Assembly (NCBI GenBank): GCA_963848375.1 | Contig: CAWKDK010000015.1 | Coordinates: 62,001-126,000 of the forward strand | Reading direction: 5' to 3' | DNA: 64,000 nucleotides | Source of the DNA: JAJPJE01 sp963848375 | Lineage (GTDB): Bacteria; Acidobacteriota; Terriglobia; Terriglobales; Acidobacteriaceae | Position numbers and translations under genes: made by a program | Notes under the pieces: generated by a model | What the model saw: only the letters and a program-made list of their open reading frames with translations | Database searches by the model: none | Told to the model about the DNA's origin: nothing | Shown here: piece by piece, positions 56,135-64,000 of the stretch | Layout: each line of letters begins with the position of its first letter | How positions within the stretch are numbered: position 1 is the first letter of the stretch

Positions 56135-56193
56135 GATTTCCTAAAATGTTTACTCATCGATAACACCACCCCCACCCCCTTCGTTGTTGAAAG

Positions 56194-56275
56194 CACAGGA
56201 GTTACGAGGTAGTGCGTCTGTACATCCGGCATAACAAAGGAGTTAAGGCACTTCTCCGGGAAAACAAAGGAGTTA
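56194..56275. repeat. Short direct repeats AACAAAGGAGTTA
   Basis: AACAAAGGAGTTA occurs at 56233-56245 and 56263-56275, with a related CACAGGAGTTA at 56194-56205. Spacing of the last two is 30 bases. Confidence 0.6.
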
Positions 56276-56369
56276 GCGGGCCCATTTCCCGGAATGGTGC
56301 ATGGGCTAACAGCTATCGGCTGTCGGCTCTCAGCTAGTCGGAAGAAGCATCTTTAATCGCCCCACGATC

Positions 56370-56422
56370 TTGTTATCTAAAAGATATTGATAATGTACAA
56401 TGACATTTCAATTAGATAACAA
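56370..56422. promoter_or_regulatory. AT-rich inverted repeat (candidate operator or attachment site)
   Basis: TTGTTATCTAA (56370-56380) and TTAGATAACAA (56412-56422) are perfect 11-base arms around an AT-rich 31-base centre in an otherwise GC-rich region. Extended flanks also partly match. A 51-residue frame starts inside it. Confidence 0.5.
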
Positions 56423-56555
56423 CAAAATCGTGCCAAACGGCGGCGGAGTGCAGGAATGGGAAGTCGAGGAGGTAAGTGGCTTGGATTTGTTTACTTCTAT
56501 TTTGATCGAGACACAGCGGCACGCCGGGAGAGTTAGGAGTAGGCTCAGGAGCTAA
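56400..56555 (+). CDS. Possible 51-residue small protein
   Basis: An ATG at 56400, inside the AT-rich inverted repeat, opens a frame of 51 codons ending at TAA 56553-56555. The product begins MTFQLDNNKIVPNGGG and ends with a basic VRSRLRS. It has no known motif and no clear ribosome binding site. It may be real or a relic of an inserted element. Confidence 0.3.
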   Translation: MTFQLDNNKIVPNGGGVQEWEVEEVSGLDLFTSILIETQRHAGRVRSRLRS

Positions 56556-56612
56556 ATTGGTAGAGCCGCGTAATGCTTGTAGCTATGCGGCGGGTGGCCC
56601 ACTTGATGTGGG

Positions 56613-56652
56613 CCCAGGTTAGCCCAAAAGAAGGGCGAACCTGGGGCACCAG
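56613..56652 (+). repeat. REP-like palindrome R1
   Basis: CCCAGGTTAGCCC, a 7-base loop, and GGGCGAACCTGGG pair at 12 of 13 positions, followed by GCACCAG. A second hairpin (GGCCCAC with GTGGGCC) lies just upstream. Copies R2 and R3 lie at 57045 and 57658. Confidence 0.75.
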
Positions 56653-56731
56653 CGCTATGCGATGGTGGGAAGTCTGGCAACATCTTCTGCAGTTGGCACT
56701 GGAGCACGAAAGGGATTACATTCGGTCGTCC

Positions 56732-57019
56732 ATGGCGAAATCGAAACCGAAAGCCGAGAGGTCGGATCTGCTGAAGGGATGGGCCGCCATCGCCAAATTC
56801 CTTGGTTTGAGTTCTGCAACGGCCCACAGATGGGCAAAGGCTGGAATGCCGGTGAGGCGCGAAGGCCGGTTCACGATTGCGGATCGCGCCGAACTCCAAG
56901 CATGGCTCGGTCGAGAGTCGGGAATGCCGAAGCCTGCACACGTCGTGACGGGCGATGCTGACATTTCTGCAGCGTTAAAGGATTCGATCGCAGTGGCGCG
57001 GCGTGCGCGTAAGAAGTAG
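56732..57019 (+). CDS. Small HTH (excisionase/MerR-like) protein
   Basis: The start ATG 56732 (MAKSKPKAERSDLL) is preferred because the upstream frame passes through the REP-like element. The 95-residue protein has WAAIAKFLGLSSATAHRWAKAGMPVRREGRFTIADRAELQAWL, a winged or helix-turn-helix DNA-binding block like those of excisionases, and a basic C terminus (VARRARKK). Its 3' part is duplicated in decayed form at 57557. It lies in a repeat-rich accessory region. Confidence 0.75.
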   Translation: MAKSKPKAERSDLLKGWAAIAKFLGLSSATAHRWAKAGMPVRREGRFTIADRAELQAWLGRESGMPKPAHVVTGDADISAALKDSIAVARRARKK

Positions 57020-57044
57020 TGCATGACGGGGACGGCTCGGTAGG

Positions 57045-57083
57045 CCGAGGTTAGCTAAAAGAAGGGCGAACTGGGGCACCAGG
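57045..57083 (+). repeat. REP-like palindrome R2 (degenerate)
   Basis: CCGAGGTTAGCTAAAAGAAG, then GGCGAACTGGGG. It lies 25 bases after the HTH stop. It matches R1 with several changes. Confidence 0.7.
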
Positions 57084-57117
57084 CCGTGACACACAAATCT
57101 AACAAGGAGAATATCCA

Positions 57118-57498
57118 ATGAAAGAGAACGTGATTTTGACCATCGCGTCTCTGCTCTCGATCCTCTTGCTGACGCTTCACATTACGGACGACATCGTCCG
57201 TGGGATATCGAAGGCCGAGCCCTCAAACATTGCGTTGGCCGTTCTCGTTGTATTGCTGTACGGGACGCTGGTGCTCGCCGAACGGCGATCGGGGTACGTC
57301 ATCATGCTGCTCGTCGGTTTGTTTGCGGCAGCCATGCCCGTCATGCACATGAGGGGGGCACATTACGGCGAGATCGCCAGGTCCCCCGGCGGCTTCTTCT
57401 TCGTCTGGACCCTCTGGGCGCTCGGCGCGCTCGGGGGCTTCACCTTCATCCTCTCGGCGCGCGGCCTGTGGAGTCTGCGACGGGGCCAACCACGCTAG
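57118..57498 (+). CDS. Small integral membrane protein
   Basis: This 126-residue protein has four hydrophobic helices (VILTIASLLSILLLTLHI; NIALAVLVVLLYGTLVLA; YVIMLLVGLFAAAMPVMHM; FFVWTLWALGALGGFTFILSA). No family is recognised. AAGGAGAATATCC lies upstream of the ATG and gives a good ribosome binding site. It sits between REP-like copies R2 and R3 and between the two copies of the HTH gene end. Confidence 0.75.
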   Translation: MKENVILTIASLLSILLLTLHITDDIVRGISKAEPSNIALAVLVVLLYGTLVLAERRSGYVIMLLVGLFAAAMPVMHMRGAHYGEIARSPGGFFFVWTLWALGALGGFTFILSARGLWSLRRGQPR

Positions 57499-57556
57499 TC
57501 CAATAACCCAAACATAGAAAGGCCCGATTTGGAGACTCTCTGCCGCCTGCGGCCGG

Positions 57557-57657
57557 ATGACGGGCGACGCTGATTTTCCACAGCATTAAAGGATTCGATT
57601 GCCGTGGCGCGGCGTGGGCGGAAAAAGTAATGCCTGACGGGGATTACTCAGTAGGCA
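57557..57657 (+). pseudogene. Decayed copy of the 3' end of the HTH gene
   Basis: This segment aligns base by base with 56946-57044, including TTAAAGGATTCGAT and GTGGCGCGGCGTG. A one-base loss near 57573-57580 creates an early stop, so it cannot encode the same C terminus. It is followed directly by R3, as the intact gene is by R2, so the HTH 3' end and its palindrome were copied together. Confidence 0.75.
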
Positions 57658-57697
57658 CCCAGGTTAGCCCAAAAGAAGGGCGAACCTGGGGCACCAG
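57658..57697 (+). repeat. REP-like palindrome R3
   Basis: This is identical to R1 in the 33-base core and GCACCAG tail. It follows the decayed HTH fragment. Confidence 0.75.
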
Positions 57698-57752
57698 GCT
57701 CAAATAGAGAGTGGTAACGCCCGCTATCGCCAACGATCGGAGTTCGATGCAG

Positions 57753-58118
57753 CTACCACACCAAGTAGTACTTCGGCTCGAACCCCGTAACAATACATCC
57801 ACCCAGAAGCACCTCACCGCGATTGGCGCGTTCCACGGTTTCCGGTCTAGGCAATCCCATCGCTAGTGGCACAAGTCTTGGCGGCCAGCTTTTATGAATC
57901 GGCAGTATGTCCACCGGCGAAAACGTCAAGCCGAAAAAGATAATGAGCCAAGAAATGGCGGGACGCACGTTTGGCTTAGCCTTGAAGAAGAAAATCCACG
58001 CTGCAATCAGGGCTGGGACACTAACGAACCTCAGCGCAAACGGCATCCAGAAAATCGTCGAGAACGCCAGCACCGCAGCTACCGCCAGTCTCCGTAATTG
58101 CGCTAAGGATGAATCCAT
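57753..58118 (-). CDS. Small membrane protein of unknown function
   Basis: This 121-residue protein has two or three hydrophobic segments (AVAAVLAFSTIFWMPFALRFVS; VPALIAAWIFFF; ISWLIIFFGLTFSPVDIL). No family is recognised. It lies among repeat elements with no operon partner. Confidence 0.6.
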   Translation of the reverse strand: MDSSLAQLRRLAVAAVLAFSTIFWMPFALRFVSVPALIAAWIFFFKAKPNVRPAISWLIIFFGLTFSPVDILPIHKSWPPRLVPLAMGLPRPETVERANRGEVLLGGCIVTGFEPKYYLVW

Positions 58119-58165
58119 TCTGCTACTAGAATGTACGTCCTTAGCGTACTTGCACCAGATAACTA

Positions 58166-58229
58166 TCGTGAAATCCCGTTATCGCTCACTATCTCAACCT
58201 GAGATACTGAGTGGTATCGCCCGTTCACG
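58166..58229. repeat. Palindromic repeat S1
   Basis: The 64-base element contains TATCTCA and TGAGATA arms around a 3-base centre. It matches S2 at about 80 percent of positions. Confidence 0.65.
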
Positions 58230-58296
58230 ACAGTAATCTAGAACCTTGGCCCCAGTCACCGTAGACTGACCCTAAATTGAACACGGGGTCACGTCG

Positions 58297-58737
58297 ATGT
58301 CTTGGTTTAGAAATCTTCTGATTAGCATCGGAGCGTTTTGGTTATCACACCAGCCTGTTGCGTTTGCCTCGTGGCTGTTCGGCAAACTTAATGAGCATGT
58401 CATATATGGTGACAGTGTGGCGGCTGCAATTGCTATGGGCGTGATGACCGGAATGGGAAGGGCGGTTTGCGCGGCTATTGGTGCGTTTATCGTTGCGTTT
58501 TTCGCGAACGGCGAGAAGCCTTATCGGTGGGGGTTTGTCGTTGCGGTGCTGTACCTTGTGGCAGCGCGTCCACATGTTCATTGGGCGCGAACTCCAACAA
58601 CTTGGGATCGAATATCACAAGCAACCGATCTGCTGTGGCCTGTCATAGTCTGCATCACCACGGCATCGATGCTCGGCTGGTTGCGTCGCGGTAAAGCTAC
58701 TACTCAGAACAACACTGCGTCTGCTACAAGTCGATAA
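58297..58737 (+). CDS. Membrane protein of unknown function
   Basis: This 146-residue protein has four hydrophobic segments (NLLISIGAFWLS; VAAAIAMGVMTGMG; VCAAIGAFIVAFFA; WGFVVAVLYLVAA; LLWPVIVCITTASMLGW). No family is recognised. It is bracketed by repeats S1 and S2. Codon use appears less GC-biased than in the core genes, which fits an acquired segment. Confidence 0.6.
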   Translation: MSWFRNLLISIGAFWLSHQPVAFASWLFGKLNEHVIYGDSVAAAIAMGVMTGMGRAVCAAIGAFIVAFFANGEKPYRWGFVVAVLYLVAARPHVHWARTPTTWDRISQATDLLWPVIVCITTASMLGWLRRGKATTQNNTASATSR

Positions 58738-58740
58738 ATG

Positions 58741-58805
58741 TCGCGAAATCGCGTTACCACTCACTATCTCAACATGAGATACGGAGTGGGGCGCCTTTGC
58801 TCACG
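58741..58805. repeat. Palindromic repeat S2
   Basis: It shares with S1 the order GAAATC, CGTTA, CTCACTATCTCAAC, TGAGATAC, GAGTGG and CGCC. It begins 3 bases after the stop of the membrane gene. Confidence 0.65.
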
Positions 58806-58938
58806 CACCAGGAACGACGGCCACCTGAAATAGAAGCCGCTCAGTCCTCCACATCGGCGGCGGTCACAATGAATGGCGGATAGTTGGCAAGCCGAGAGCT
58901 GATAGCTGCTACCGGCCGCCATTTACAATGGAAGAGCG

Positions 58939-60912
58939 ATGCGCTCATTGTTCGCTTGTCTCTTCCCTCTTGTATTGACTGCGGTGTCGTTCGCGCAGCA
59001 GCCGCCGACGACTCCCAAGGCAGTCACCGATCCGAAAGCGCTGGTCAGCACAAACGTCCCCGACCTCACGAACTACGACCTCAGCAAGTTTTTTATGACG
59101 AGGACGATTGGCGCGAGTTCGTGGTCGCCGGATGGGAAGAACGTTGTGGTGGTGACCAACATCAGTGGACGACACAACCTATGGATGGTTCCGGCGGCGG
59201 GTGGTTGGCCACAGCAACTGACCATCAGCGACCAGAGGCAGACGAATCCGGCGTGGTCGCCCGATGGACAGTGGATCGCGTTTCAATCTGACAAGGATGG
59301 CAACGAGCAGTGGGATGTCTTCGTGGTTTCGCCGAAGAATGGCGACGTGGTGAACCTGACCAACACGGCTGAGGTTTCGGAGGAGTCGCCGACGTGGCAG
59401 CCTCATGGCCGGCTGCTGGCAATCACTGTGAGACCGAAAGATGCGTCGACGGCTGAGATCGCAACGCTCGATGTGCTGACGCACCGCGTCCGCAAAATAA
59501 CGAAAGATACGCCCAAGGATCGCTTCAATTCAGAGCCGATCTGGTCTCCCGACGGCAAGCAGATCGCATTTACGCAGGCGCAGGCGACTGGAAAAGATTC
59601 CAATGTCTTCGTAGTCGATATAGCCACAGGCAAGGCGACGAACCTGACTCCGCATACGGGCGAGCATCTTTATTCTGCCTCGGCATGGGCTCCGAATGGA
59701 AAGAAGCTGCTGATTTCATCGGACGCCGGAAATGGCTATCAGAATGTTGCGCTGCTCGATCCGGTGAGTAAACAGATCCGGTGGCTCACCAAAGAGAAGG
59801 TTGAATCGGAGGCAGGAAGTTATTCTGCGGATGGGAAGCAGCTGACGTGGACGACGAACTTCGACGGCAATCAAACTATCTTTATCTATGACCTTGCGAC
59901 GCAGCATGCGCAGGCGCTGCCTTTAAAGCCCGGCGTGAACGCGCTGGCAGGGTCGGAGACAGCGTTCTCGAAAGACGGCAAGCAGCTGCTTTACAAGTAC
60001 AGCGGACCAGACTCCCCCGGAGACTTGTGGGTCTATTCACTCGCGACACGACATACGCTCCGGCTGACGAATGCGATGGTCGCAGGGCTGCGGCCCGAGG
60101 ATATGGTCGCGCCGACGCTTGTGCACTATCCGAGCCGCGACGGGAAATTCCAGATCTCCGCCTTCGTCTATATGCCGCACAACATCATCAAGAACGCGCA
60201 ATATCCGGCGCTGGTGTATGTGCATGGCGGTCCGGCGTCGCAGTTCGATAACTCGTTCAATCCGTTTGTGCAGTACATCGCGAACCAGGGATACATCGTG
60301 ATTGCGCCCAACTACCGGGGGTCGACCGGGTATGGCAAGCAATTCCAGGAAGCCGATTTCTTCGATATGGGCGGCGGCGATTTGCAGGACGTAGTTGCGG
60401 CTGCTGAGTTCATCAAGCAGAACGAATACGTGAATCCGAAGAAGCTGATCATCATGGGCCGCAGCTACGGTGGGTATTTGACGATGATGGGAGTGACCAA
60501 GGCCCCGGACGTATGGGCGGCCGGCGTGGCTGTTGTTCCCTTCGTCAACTGGTTTACGGAAGTGCAGAACGAAGATCCGCTGCTGCGCGAGATTGACTAT
60601 GCGACGATGGGCGATCCGGTGAAAGACAAAGCGCTATGGGAGGATCGCTCTCCGATGAACTTCATCAAGCAGATCAAAGCGCCGCTGCTGATTATCGCGG
60701 GTGGGAACGATCCGCGATGCCCGAAATCAGAAGCGCAACAACTCGCCGAAGCAATTAAGAAGAATGGTGGCACCGTGCAGTTGAAGATTTACGAAGACGA
60801 AGGCCACGTCTTCGGACGCATGGAAAACACGCTCGACTACTTCAAACGCGTATCCGATTTCCTGAAGGTGCAGGTGCCCTCACCGGGTTGCGGTTGCGAA
60901 CTGGTGCAGTAG
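58939..60912 (+). CDS. S9-family serine peptidase (acylaminoacyl/dipeptidyl peptidase type)
   Basis: This 657-residue exported peptidase has a signal peptide (RSLFACLFPLVLTAVSFAQ), an N-terminal beta-propeller with repeated SPDG/PDGK motifs, and a C-terminal alpha/beta hydrolase. The catalytic triad is Ser509 in GRSYGGYLTM, Asp591 in GGNDPRCP and His623 in EGHVFG. It cleaves small peptides in the periplasm. It is convergent with the P450 gene. Whether it processes the nearby peptide product is unknown. Confidence 0.94.
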   Translation: MRSLFACLFPLVLTAVSFAQQPPTTPKAVTDPKALVSTNVPDLTNYDLSKFFMTRTIGASSWSPDGKNVVVVTNISGRHNLWMVPAAGGWPQQLTISDQRQTNPAWSPDGQWIAFQSDKDGNEQWDVFVVSPKNGDVVNLTNTAEVSEESPTWQPHGRLLAITVRPKDASTAEIATLDVLTHRVRKITKDTPKDRFNSEPIWSPDGKQIAFTQAQATGKDSNVFVVDIATGKATNLTPHTGEHLYSASAWAPNGKKLLISSDAGNGYQNVALLDPVSKQIRWLTKEKVESEAGSYSADGKQLTWTTNFDGNQTIFIYDLATQHAQALPLKPGVNALAGSETAFSKDGKQLLYKYSGPDSPGDLWVYSLATRHTLRLTNAMVAGLRPEDMVAPTLVHYPSRDGKFQISAFVYMPHNIIKNAQYPALVYVHGGPASQFDNSFNPFVQYIANQGYIVIAPNYRGSTGYGKQFQEADFFDMGGGDLQDVVAAAEFIKQNEYVNPKKLIIMGRSYGGYLTMMGVTKAPDVWAAGVAVVPFVNWFTEVQNEDPLLREIDYATMGDPVKDKALWEDRSPMNFIKQIKAPLLIIAGGNDPRCPKSEAQQLAEAIKKNGGTVQLKIYEDEGHVFGRMENTLDYFKRVSDFLKVQVPSPGCGCELVQ

Positions 60913-60998
60913 GCACTGAAGACATCCGCCTAAAACACGACGACCGCCCAAGGAGAAGGCGGTCGTGAGTCGAACCGGTTGGTGCAAATGATGTGGAA

Positions 60999-62256
60999 CT
61001 AAGCTGCCGGTTTGAATTCCAGCGGCAATGCTTCCAAGCCGCGCAGTCCGAGGTTTTCTCTCCACACCAGGTGCTCGGAAGCAAGGCTGATGTCCGAGGT
61101 CCGCTGCAAAAGCGTGCTGAATGCAATCTGGCCTTCCATGCGAGCCAGAGGCGCGCCAAAACAGAAATGCGCTCCTGCGCCGAATGCGAGATGCCGGTTA
61201 TCCGCTCGGCCGATGTCGAGGCGATCAGGATCGGCAAACCGTTCGGGATCACGATTGGCTGCTCCCATCACGGCAATCACCGACTGCTGTTTGCGAATCT
61301 GACGCGAACCCAACTGCACATCGTCGGGAGCGATGCGGGTCGTGTGCTGGCTAGGAGCCTCGTATCGCAATAGCTCCTCGATTGCAGACGCAAGGAGCGA
61401 CGGATCCTGCCGCAATCGAGACATTTGGTCAGGGTGGCGCAACAGGCTCAGCATACCGTTTCCGATCAGATTGGGAGTTGTCTCCTGCCCGCCCACGGCG
61501 AGGAGAATGCAATTCGCAATGATGGATTCCTCGCTGAGATGCTGGCCATCCAATTGAGCCGTAATTAATGCGGCGATCATGCCAGCTTCCGGGATGCTTC
61601 CGTTGTTCCCGGATTGCTGCCTGGAAGTAGTTGGACATTTCCTCGAGGCTTTGTAGCGTTCTGGCGGCGCTGTCGGCATTGTGCTGCAGGTTACCGAGAA
61701 TCTCCGCGAACTGGGCTGACCATGCTTTGAGCTTCTCGTGATCCGATGTAGGCACTCCAAGCATTTCGGCCATCACGATCGCAGGCAGGCGGTTCGCGAA
61801 ATCTCCCATGAGCTCGATGCGAGAGTCGGCGAGATGGGGTTCGAGCAGGGAGTCCACGATCGCCTGGATATGGCGACGAAGGCTCTCCACGCGATGAGGC
61901 GTGAATGCTACCGAACAGATTCCACGCAGGCTGGTATGAACGGGCGGATCCATGAAGAGCATCTGCCGAACCATGGTGCGGCCGATCTCGCTCATGGAGG
62001 ACAATCCGATCTGTTCCAGATGTTCTGGCTCGGGAGCGCACTTTGCCGAAAAGCTGCGCAAGACGGTGGTCACGTCTTCGTAGCGCGTAACCACCCAGGC
62101 ATGCAGAAACGGATCCCAGTGGACCGGATCCTCCTGTTGTAAGTGGTGATAGAAGGGATACGGATTCGCCAGGACCTCCGGATCGTATAGCCGGAAAAGG
62201 CTGAGTTGTCTTTCGCCCAACGGGTGCGTGCTAGAGAGAAGTGTTGCTTGCGCCAT
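60999..62256 (-). CDS. Cytochrome P450, frame broken at 61589-61593
   Basis: This bacterial cytochrome P450 has an N terminus (LFRLYDPEVLANPYPFYHHL), an I-helix with VGGQETTPN, the ExxR helix, and the heme-binding block FGAGAHFCFGAPLARME with the axial Cys. The first frame is correct through REQRKHP and then fails; EAGMIAALITAQLDGQ continues in the +1 frame. Removing one base from CCCGG at 61589-61593 gives 418 residues, the usual length. The ATG at 62256 overlaps the NRPS stop by 26 bases, so the two are translationally coupled. It probably oxidises the carrier-bound amino acid or peptide. Confidence 0.9.
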
Positions 62257-64000
62257 AAGACTCGCCACCCTTCCCTTCTTGCGCACGGAGCCGTTCGATC
62301 TCAGAGGCCATCTCGACCACCGTTCCGTTTTCAAAAAGCTTCAATAGGCTGAGTTCTACGCCGAACGTTTCTTTCACCTTGGCGATCAGTTGCGCGCCGA
62401 GCAAGCGAGTGACCGCCGATCAGAAAGAAGTTGTCGTTTGTACTTATGTCTCGCGCCCGAAGGAGTGATGTAACGATGGCAAGCAGCTTTTCCTGAGTCG
62501 GGCTCGCGGGAGGTACGAACGCTTCAGGCAACAGCGTAGCGGCGGTAGCGCACGACAGCGCCTTGCGATCAATCTTGCCATTCGCGGTGAGCGGCAACTT
62601 GTCGACGGTGACGAACGACGACGGGATCATGTACTCGGGCAAGTGCTCGCGAAGAAACTCGCGCAGCTCTGTGCCGGTAACACGCGAGCCGTTGGTGATT
62701 ACGACATAAGCCACCAATTGCTGGGCGCCCAAAGCGCCGTCACATAGAGTGACCGCGCTGGCGTCCACCGAGGGGTGACGATTTAATGTGACCACAATCT
62801 CGTTCGGTTCGATGCGATACCCGCGAAGCTTAATCTGATCGTCGGCTCTTCCGCGAAACGCGATCTCACCGTTGGGCAGATAACAACCAAGGTCGCCAGT
62901 GCGGTAGAGGCGAGCGCCGTGGATTTCACTGAAGCCGTCGGGAATAAATCGCGCGGCGGTCAAGTCGGGACGGTTGCGATATCCGCGAGCGACGCCTGCG
63001 CCGCCGATATAGATTTCCCCGACGCTTCCAGGCGGCACAGGATTTCGGTTCTCATCGAAGATATGGATCTGGGTGTTATCGATAGGCCGCCCGATGGAGG
63101 GCTCGACGAAGCGATCGGTAGTGGGCGCCACAAGACCCGAAGTCGCGACGACCGTAGACTCGGTTGGCCCATAGTTGTTGTAAACGGAGAACGGCAGACC
63201 GGGCTGCGGGCAGTGATGCAGCTTGTCTCCTCCGGTCAGCAGTGCGCGAAGAGTAGTGCTGCTCGGCCATTCCAGCAACAGCATTCGTTCCGCGATGGGA
63301 GTAGGAACGAACGAAATCGTGATGTCATTTAGCAACAGCCAATCACGGAGTGCCACTGCATCTTTGCAGGTAAGATCGTCGGCTAGATTGAGACTGGCAC
63401 CTGCTGCAAGATATGGCCAAGTCTCCCAGACAGTGGCATCGAAGCCGAGATTGGCCACCTGGCTGGCCCGATCCGCGCTGGTCACCGAAAATGCATCCTG
63501 ATGCCAGCGGACCAAATTGGCGAGACCTCGATGCGTGATCTCAACGCCCTTGGGCTGACCGGTAGAGCCGGAAGTATAGATGATGTAGGCAAGGTCGTTC
63601 GGCGAGATCTCCGCACAAAAGTCTTCGTCGGGGTCTTCGCGGATCGCGGGATCCTCGATGAGATGGACGCGGAACGAATCTGAAGAGCTAGCGAGTTGTA
63701 AGTTCGCGCGACTGCCAGTTAAGACTATGGGGATTTGCGAATCGCGCACCATGAAGAGAATGCGGTCGATCGGGTTACTCGAATCAAGCGGCACGTAGGC
63801 GCCACCGGCTTTCAATACTGCAAGGGCCGCAATGACAAAGCCAAGCGATCGCTTGAAGTAAAGCCCGACAGGGGTATCGGTCGTCACGCCTTCCGAAACA
63901 AGGAATCTCGCCAACCGGTTTGCCCGTTGCTCCAACCCGGCATAGCTCAGAACTTCAGAGCTACTTCGAACCGCAATGGCTTCAGGACGTAAAGTCGAGT
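62231..64000 (-). CDS. NRPS adenylation and carrier domains (partial), frame broken at 62403-62404
   Basis: This is the 3' end of a non-ribosomal peptide synthetase whose frame is open to the right edge. Adenylation motifs are YIIYTSGSTGQPKGV (A3), VYNNYGPTES (A5), YRTGDLGCYLPNGEIAFRGRADDQIKLRGYRIEPNE (A7-A8, key residues) and LPLTANGKIDRKA (A10). By hand alignment to GrsA the pocket reads D-A-W-F-L-G-N-V-V-K, a code associated with Leu. The carrier domain has FFLIGGHSL with the phosphopantetheine Ser. The frame then breaks: dropping one T at 62403-62404 continues LLGAQLIAKVKETFGVELS and ends at a TAG at 62231-62233. No thioesterase follows. Confidence 0.9.

Overview
The window is a dense, moderately GC-rich bacterial chromosome segment of about 60 genes on both strands, with no rRNA, tRNA, CRISPR array, phage or insertion sequence that I could recognise. 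Gene content and style point to the phylum Acidobacteriota, class Terriglobia (Koribacter-like). The clues are a Ser/Thr kinase fused to a TolB-type propeller, a DUF5715-type protein, many TonB, TPR and glycine-rich secreted proteins, a PilZ-REC-PilZ protein, and a pyruvoyl arginine decarboxylase beside a deoxyhypusine-synthase-like protein. This is inference from families; no database search was possible.

Layout. 1-7.1 kb: signalling (PP2C phosphatase convergent with a kinase), a RhaT-like sugar transporter, a fructokinase-type sugar kinase and RdgB. 7.2-10.6 kb: sdhCAB behind a good sigma70-type promoter. 10.6-15.9 kb: a membrane protein, a DUF5715-type protein, an exported and a cytoplasmic cyclophilin, and an icd-mdh operon, so three TCA steps lie within 9 kb. 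16.3-19.4 kb: DEAD-box helicase, RRM protein and a LysR regulator. 19.4-23.5 kb: a polyamine block (arginine decarboxylase, DHS-like enzyme, N-carbamoylputrescine amidase, agmatine deiminase), a complete arginine-to-putrescine route with a candidate condensing enzyme. 23.5-33.4 kb: methyltransferase, an orphan oxidase subunit III, uvrA, an envelope operon (TPR and two small secreted proteins, then a metalloprotease), a GNAT-like transferase and a TonB protein. 33.8-46.1 kb: ileS-lspA, a glycine-zipper protein, Slt transglycosylase, GAF protein, ECF sigma/anti-sigma pair, M48 protease and inositol-phosphate synthase. 46.4-55 kb: SDR, Phd/VapC toxin-antitoxin, PilZ-REC-PilZ, a GAF-AMIN-amidase fusion, DedA, HemQ and Nth.

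55-58.9 kb is an accessory island. It holds a GIY-YIG gene bracketed by dispersed repeats, a Cys/His protein, a small HTH gene with a decayed second copy of its 3' end, and orphan membrane proteins between palindromic repeats. 58.9-64 kb holds an S9 peptidase, then a minus-strand NRPS (adenylation and carrier domains, running off the window) whose end overlaps the start of a cytochrome P450. This is the edge of a natural-product cluster.

A striking property of the sequence is repeated single-base frame disruption in otherwise intact genes: the PP2C gene, the sugar kinase (two compensating), sdhA, a small secreted protein, ileS, the P450 and the NRPS. Seven of the eight events are +1 insertions in runs of two or three bases. 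They hit essential genes, and removing one base restores full-length proteins, so consensus errors are the most likely explanation. I annotate these genes across the breaks.
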